A stretch of 64,000 bases of DNA, taken from positions 32,954,624 through 33,018,623 of the forward strand of contig NC_090188.1 of the NCBI RefSeq assembly GCF_024679245.1, written 5' to 3'. Of the stretch, positions 59,054 through 64,000 are shown one piece after another. The notes beneath the pieces are model-generated. The model had not been told where the DNA came from. It ran no database searches and saw only the letters and a list, made by a program, of their open reading frames with translations. The translations under genes were made by a program, and so were the position numbers. Numbering within the stretch: position 1 is the stretch's first letter; each line of letters starts with the position of its first letter. This DNA is from Pseudorasbora parva (lineage: Eukaryota > Chordata > Actinopteri > Cypriniformes > Gobionidae).

Positions 59054-60263
59054 ATCCAGGAACAGGTGAGAAAACACAACTGAACTGAAATGACTGCAAT
59101 TTAAATGCACGGTAAATGAGGGTAAAATGACAAACACATATGCAGATCAAATTAATCATCATGACAACTGATAAGTGGAAGGAAAACTAGACAAAGGAAA
59201 TCAGGAAACGAATGAAAACAAAGCAAAATAACTGAATATCTGTAACATTATGATATATAAATCATAATATAAATATATAAAATATGATATATATTATAAT
59301 TTAATTTAAAAAAGCTGAATATTGACAAATTCTCAGTTCAAACTAAATAAGTCAAGAAAATATGTCAATAAAAATACAATCATTCACATTTTAAATAATA
59401 GCAACATTTCCATAAATGTTGCATGTTGGTTGTCTAACGGTATATGTGGGTCTGCTGTACATTCATTAATCTCTAAGTGATTAAACCGTAAGCAGTAGTT
59501 GTAAATGGTGTCTGAATCCAGCCTCGGGTTTGTGGTCTCTTGAGAATTGACAGTTCAGCACTGCATCTTAAAAAAAAAATCAACTGTGTTAAAAGCTTTT
59601 CCTTTTGAGTTCATATGGGGACATTAATGGCTTGTCTTGAGCGTAATGTGAGAGGAAACATATTAATAAAAAATACATACTCGTCCAATGATTTTTAAGG
59701 GCAGTAAATGCCAATGCATTTCTTATTCATTTTCAGAAAGAGAAAAGCATACACAAAAATATTATAAATAAGCAGCCTCATATCTTGACCTGATGTTCAG
59801 CTCAAGACTGGAGCCCAGAGCAGATGGAGCGAGACAAACTAATAGTGACTGATGTTTAGACTGCGTCCCTCTCATCTCTGGATCTCTCATCTTTCTCTTC
59901 TCTCATTCCTTCAGACTGACAACCAATACGCTTTGGTAAACAGCCAAAAAAAAAAGAAAGAAAAAAAAGTGCAGGGCCAGATTCATTCATATGTGTTTGA
60001 AGGTGGCCAATTCTTGCTCCTCTTTGATAGCAAGACGGAAAAGGAGGGGAATTTGATTGGAATGATTGAACGGAAATGGGAGCAGACGAGGAGGGTGAGA
60101 ACGGAGTGACAGAAAGTAATTACCCAAGAGAAAATAGGAGGAATAGAAGGAGCGGCACTGCCTCGGCGGAGGTGCCGAAGATTTAATGTCCGAATGATCA
60201 TGAAAAATCACCATCATCTCATGAATACACAGGAAAAGACTGTGACAAGAGACAGAGATAGGA

Positions 60264-60265
<2 letters not shown>
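59054..60265. other. no recognisable gene
   Basis: AT-rich with ATATAT stretches near 59250-59305. The frames around 59852-60109 have no family resemblance. Confidence 0.45.

Positions 60266-60321
<56 letters not shown>
60266..60321. repeat. (GA)n microsatellite
   Basis: About 56 bp of pure GA. Confidence 0.95.
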
Positions 60322-60322
<1 letters not shown>

Positions 60323-60912
60323 ATGCAAACCAGGAACATGTTACCCTTATTATACAAGAACATCCAATCAGAAAGCTCTATACAATAGCCGCAATCTCGT
60401 AATATATATAAAACGCAAAGCACAAACATGAAATTGCTTGATTGCGCAACAAAACTGCACCCATTTGTACTGATGGGACTACTGAACACAGGTAACTATT
60501 CTAAACCACTCGCGTGGTTAAACTCTCTGCCAACATCTCTTTGGGATAGTTTTAAATGGTTATTTTTAAGGAGTTATTAATGTACATTTCAGACCCTAAT
60601 GGTGTCATCCTCAGCGTGGCCCAGGCCAGCGCCATGGATCATGTCCTAACCACACTACAGGAGGGGTGAGAGATTAGTGTAATGCGCTGTCCTCTTCCAG
60701 CTACGAGACAAATAACTTCAACAAAGCCGTAATTACCCCAAACACCAAGAGCACGCTAATTAGCAAACCTGCCATGGATTGGCTCACATCAAAAGAAAGT
60801 GCCCCCCAGAGGAGACTCACAACAACGTTACCCATATTTCAGTGACCAGAATAACACTAATGCCTTGTTAATGAGCAGCTTCATCTGTATTAAACAGACC
60901 AATGATACAATA
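60322..60912. other. no recognisable feature
   Basis: No gene or repeat end seen. Confidence 0.4.
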
Positions 60913-60913
60913 T

Positions 60914-61572
60914 ATATTGCCAAAAGTTTTGGGACAGCTGCCTTTACATGCACATGAACTTTAATGACATCCCATTCTTAATCCGTAGGGTTTAATATGG
61001 AGTTGGTTCACCCTTTACAGCTATAACAGCTTCAACTCTTCTGGGAAGGCTTTCCACAAGGTTTAGGAGTGTGTTTATGGGAATTTTGTACCGTTTTTCT
61101 AGAAGGGCATTTGTGAGGTCAGGCACTGATGTTGGACGAGAAGGTCTGTCTCCACTCTAATTCATCCCAAAGGTGTTCTGTCGGGTTGAGGTCATGGCTC
61201 TGTGCACTGCAGCCCTGTTAAGTTCCTCCAAACTCGCTTATCCATGTCTTTATGGATCTTGCTTTGTGCGCTGGTGCGCAGTCATGTTGGAACAGGAAGG
61301 AACAGACCTCCAAACTGTTCCCACAAAGTTGGGAGCATGCAGTTTTTCAAAATTTCTTGGAAGAATTAAGAGTTCCTTTCACTGGAACTAAGGGGCCAGG
61401 CCCAACCCCTGAAAACAACCCCACACCATAATCACCCCTCCACCAAACTTTACACTTGGTGCAATGAGGTCAGGCAAGTACCGTTCTCCTGGCAACCGCC
61501 AAACCCAGGCTAATCCATCGGATTGCGAGACAGGAAAGCTGATCCTCTGGATTCACTCCAGAGAACACTTCT
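60914..61572 (-). pseudogene. Tc1-like transposon end with transposase C-terminal half
   Basis: Starts TATTGCCAAAAGTTTTGGGA, a known Tc1-like TIR, then runs through the inverse of a transposase gene. On the minus strand one can follow blocks for the final catalytic region near 61180 (the HPERPHLWDE-type stretch, damaged), and for [13 protein letters not shown] and [12 protein letters not shown] motifs near 61480 and 61430, with many frame changes. Truncated at about 61572 before the DNA-binding domain. Inactive. Confidence 0.65.
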
Positions 61573-62672
61573 TCTCTCCTGAAATATCCAGAAATTTATA
61601 TTTTAGGCAACCTCCATATTTGGTGTTGACAACCACTAAACCGCTTGCAAATCGCTCAATATGCTATATCATCAACATTTACCAGACTAGTGTGCTGTAA
61701 TATTTACCAGGAAGTTTGCTTTGAAATGCTTTTATTTTGTAAAATTTTGTTTAACATTTAGAAAAAAAGAGCTTATAATCTCTCATTATGCTATAGAATC
61801 ACCAAATATTGGTTTCAATTTTTTTTTTGTCAACTTGTTTTCTTTTAATTAGAACAGGTAGTGTATTGACCTGAGTTTATGCATTTCAGTTTTCAAGTGA
61901 AAAAAAACAACATTATTTATGGATAATATTCAACAAAATATGGAAACCATTGTTTTGCAGACCAGTACTGTAACTCTTTCCCCACCAGTGTTTAAAAAAA
62001 AAAAAAAAAAAAAAAAAAGTTGCTAGCCACCGCCAGGGTTTTTGACCATTTTCACAAAAATGTAATAGCCCATAGAATATATATTTTGTTATGAATATCT
62101 GAGCATGCAATATATGAAAAGAAAGAGCTGACCCTTTTCTTTAAAGAATAAATAAATAAATAAATAAATAAGAACTGTTTTATTCTAGCTTCATGCATTC
62201 CTTCTTTATCAACACGTGAAAATAGGGTAAGTTTCATGAAAAAAGCTACATTTTGAACAAAAAGCTGAGAAATTCTGAGAAAAACTGTATCCAGATCAGA
62301 TTCAGAACGATTATCAAACACAGATGGAGTAGATCGAGTCCATCAACTCCCCTAATGCTTGCAGAGTCCTGCTCGTCCTGGGTCAACATTTCATTTATTT
62401 GATGTTTAATGTTAATGATCATGTTGTTTTGCATTTGTTTACATGTGATCTATTGTTTCACTGCATCTTCCTTGTGTGTGTTTTGATCAGGAGATTCAGT
62501 ACTCATTCAGAAGATGCGTAATAGGGTCCCTAACATCTACCAGTGAAAACACGGAAACACATATTTTGTCTCTTTTTGTACAAAAAGTCATACACTGTGA
62601 ACCCTACAACTCAAAATAATTAATTAAGAGTTGAGCCAACTCAAATTAAACAAATGAGTTCAAACGAATTAA
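61573..62672. other. no gene; A and AATA runs
   Basis: A run at 61995-62018 and (AAAT)n at about 62145-62170. Nothing else recognised. Confidence 0.45.
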
Positions 62673-62673
62673 C

Positions 62674-62850
62674 TTAAAGGACAACTCCGGCGAATTTTTA
62701 AGTTTATCTTGATCGTTATATCTTTGTGAGTACAGTCTATAGACCCAACACAGAGTTATTACAGTTAATGCCCCCCTCAGCTAAAACGGCAGCTTTGGGG
62801 GCATAAATGTAAAGGGTGTCTTTGTGCCTCTTAACAGACACTTATGTGAC
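62674..62850. repeat. TIR repeat end (TTAAAGGACAACTCCGG family)
   Basis: TTAAAGGACAACTCCGGCGA ATTTTTAAG, then TCTTGATCGTTATATCTTTG TGAGTACAG, is a familiar zebrafish repeat start. The far end is not seen in the window. Confidence 0.6.
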
Positions 62851-63119
62851 ACTTATGCTGATCACTCAAGTTACTTTAGTTACTCACTTTCTGACATAAA
62901 TAACAGTCCCTCTGAATATAAATAAACTAATGTCTTGAATTATATGTTGTAACTCAGTTCACTGAACTGAGTCATGTTTTGCTGAGAGAACTGATGAACT
63001 TACGAGCCGCTGATACTGAGCATGTGCGTCTGAACGTGCAGAGGTTCTCAGATCAGTAGCACAGAATCAAAACAGTTTCTCTCGGGCACGTTCAATATTG
63101 AGAACCGACAAGCCGTGAG

Positions 63120-63400
63120 CCAACACAGTCTCACTCCCTACTCGTCAAATGTCTGACGCATGGTCAAGGGACCATGGCGTCACTTTTGAACGCAATGGGT
63201 ATACCTTTGGCGTTATTTTCAACCCATTCTCACTCCCAAGGCGTCAAAAACCGAAGCATGGTCAACTGCCTTCCGCGTCACAATTAAGACGCTAAAGGTG
63301 CCCCAAGGCGTCATGTTTCGACGCGCTGGGTGTTCCATTCATTTCAGTGAGAAACCTTTGGCGTCATAAACAGACGCGCTGGGTATTAGTAATGTTATCG
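63120..63400. repeat. GGCGTCA-rich repeat
   Basis: The words GGCGTCA, GACGC, GCATGGTCAA and CGCGCTGGGTATT/GTTCC recur at irregular steps (63174, 63239, 63306, 63361 for GGCGTCA). It looks like a degenerate tandem or a TIR repeat interior. Non-coding. Confidence 0.5.
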
Positions 63401-64000
63401 TCATGGTGAAATTGTATTAGTTTATAATTTTGCCATTATGACATGTTGGAGTGTGTTTTTCAATTTAATCAGCAAGCATAATTTTATTTACATTTATTTT
63501 ATTTACGCTATTTAGACATGCTTAACATGTAACCCAACCCCATCCCATCCCTAAACCTACCCATTTGTCTGAACATGATATAAAACACAGGATATATCCT
63601 GACATATACGACTGCATACACAAGTTATTCAAAAAAGTTAAATAATCCAAGTTTTCCGAGGCCAAACGATTGATTTGTATGAAGAAAATCCCGAAAAGCG
63701 ATCAGCATCTCCATCCGCAGAAGATCATCAACAAACACAATCAAATTTCAAATATTGGCGCCGGTTACGTGAGATTTCATAGTGAAATTGCATTGGCTCT
63801 CGTATGTCTTGTGACCAATTGCGTCATTACGTCAGCATTGATTGTAAAATGTCATTGGCTCTCGTGTGTCTTGTGACCGATTGCGTCATGCTCAGGAGTC
63901 TTTTGAATTATTTGAATGAGAAATGAATGAGTTCGTTCACGGGGCAGCGGGATCATCATTTCAGCGATTAAAACATCAAGATCGACTCTGTTCTTCACAT
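63401..64000. other. no recognisable gene
   Basis: The block GTCATTGGCTCTCGTGTGTC recurs loosely at 63790 and 63851, a short duplication of about 60 bp. Nothing coding recognised. Confidence 0.4.

Overview
The window looks like nuclear DNA of a teleost fish, most likely a cyprinid. The evidence is the repeat content: L2-type LINEs, DIRS and Ngaro-type tyrosine-recombinase retrotransposons, a sushi-ichi-type Gypsy element, many Tc1-like and hAT elements, short TIR elements of kinds I know from zebrafish, a tRNA-derived SINE, and long GT, GA and TA arrays. I found no convincing host exon, tRNA or rRNA gene. Family names are recalled from pattern, not from a search.

Layout. 1-601: end of a Gypsy-type pol (RNase H) running straight into its 3' LTR. 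636-3063: short TIR elements. 3545-5507: broken DIRS element. 6072-11208: apparently complete sushi-ichi/Tf1-type Gypsy element with identical-looking 429-bp LTRs, target duplication ATACT, a self-priming PBS, intact gag and an intact 1167-aa pol with chromodomain. 11832-13749: three-level nest (TIR element > solo LTR > hAT). 14187-19216: LINE remnants, a Tc1 remnant and a TA array. 20551-21739: piggyBac-like non-autonomous element. 21900-30450: L2 LINE on the minus strand, split in its endonuclease by a CsRn1-like Gypsy element (24969-29297). 32080-33199: deleted Tc1-like element.

33960-40140 is the most interesting part. A Tc1-like element is interrupted by a 4.46-kb tyrosine-recombinase element on the minus strand (34074-38535) and by a Harbinger-like element (38668-39526). 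The 4.46-kb element has exact split direct repeats in the Ngaro/PAT order A1-body-B1A2-B2. It carries a recombinase frame but no recognisable gag or reverse transcriptase. Two palindrome-bearing minisatellites (65 bp and 28 bp) flank the recombinase.

40328-64000: further TIR elements, GT/GA/AT/GTT arrays, one frameshifted Tc1 transposase (42915-44252), a SINE inside nested TIR elements (46501-48395), nested hAT fragments (48852-50961), a 51.2-53.6 kb group of TIR elements, and a 3.9-kb TIR element (55126-59053) holding a palindrome and a GGGCCC-rich element. The genes here do not form a cellular pathway. The window is a stack of transposons, and insertion order can be read from the nesting.
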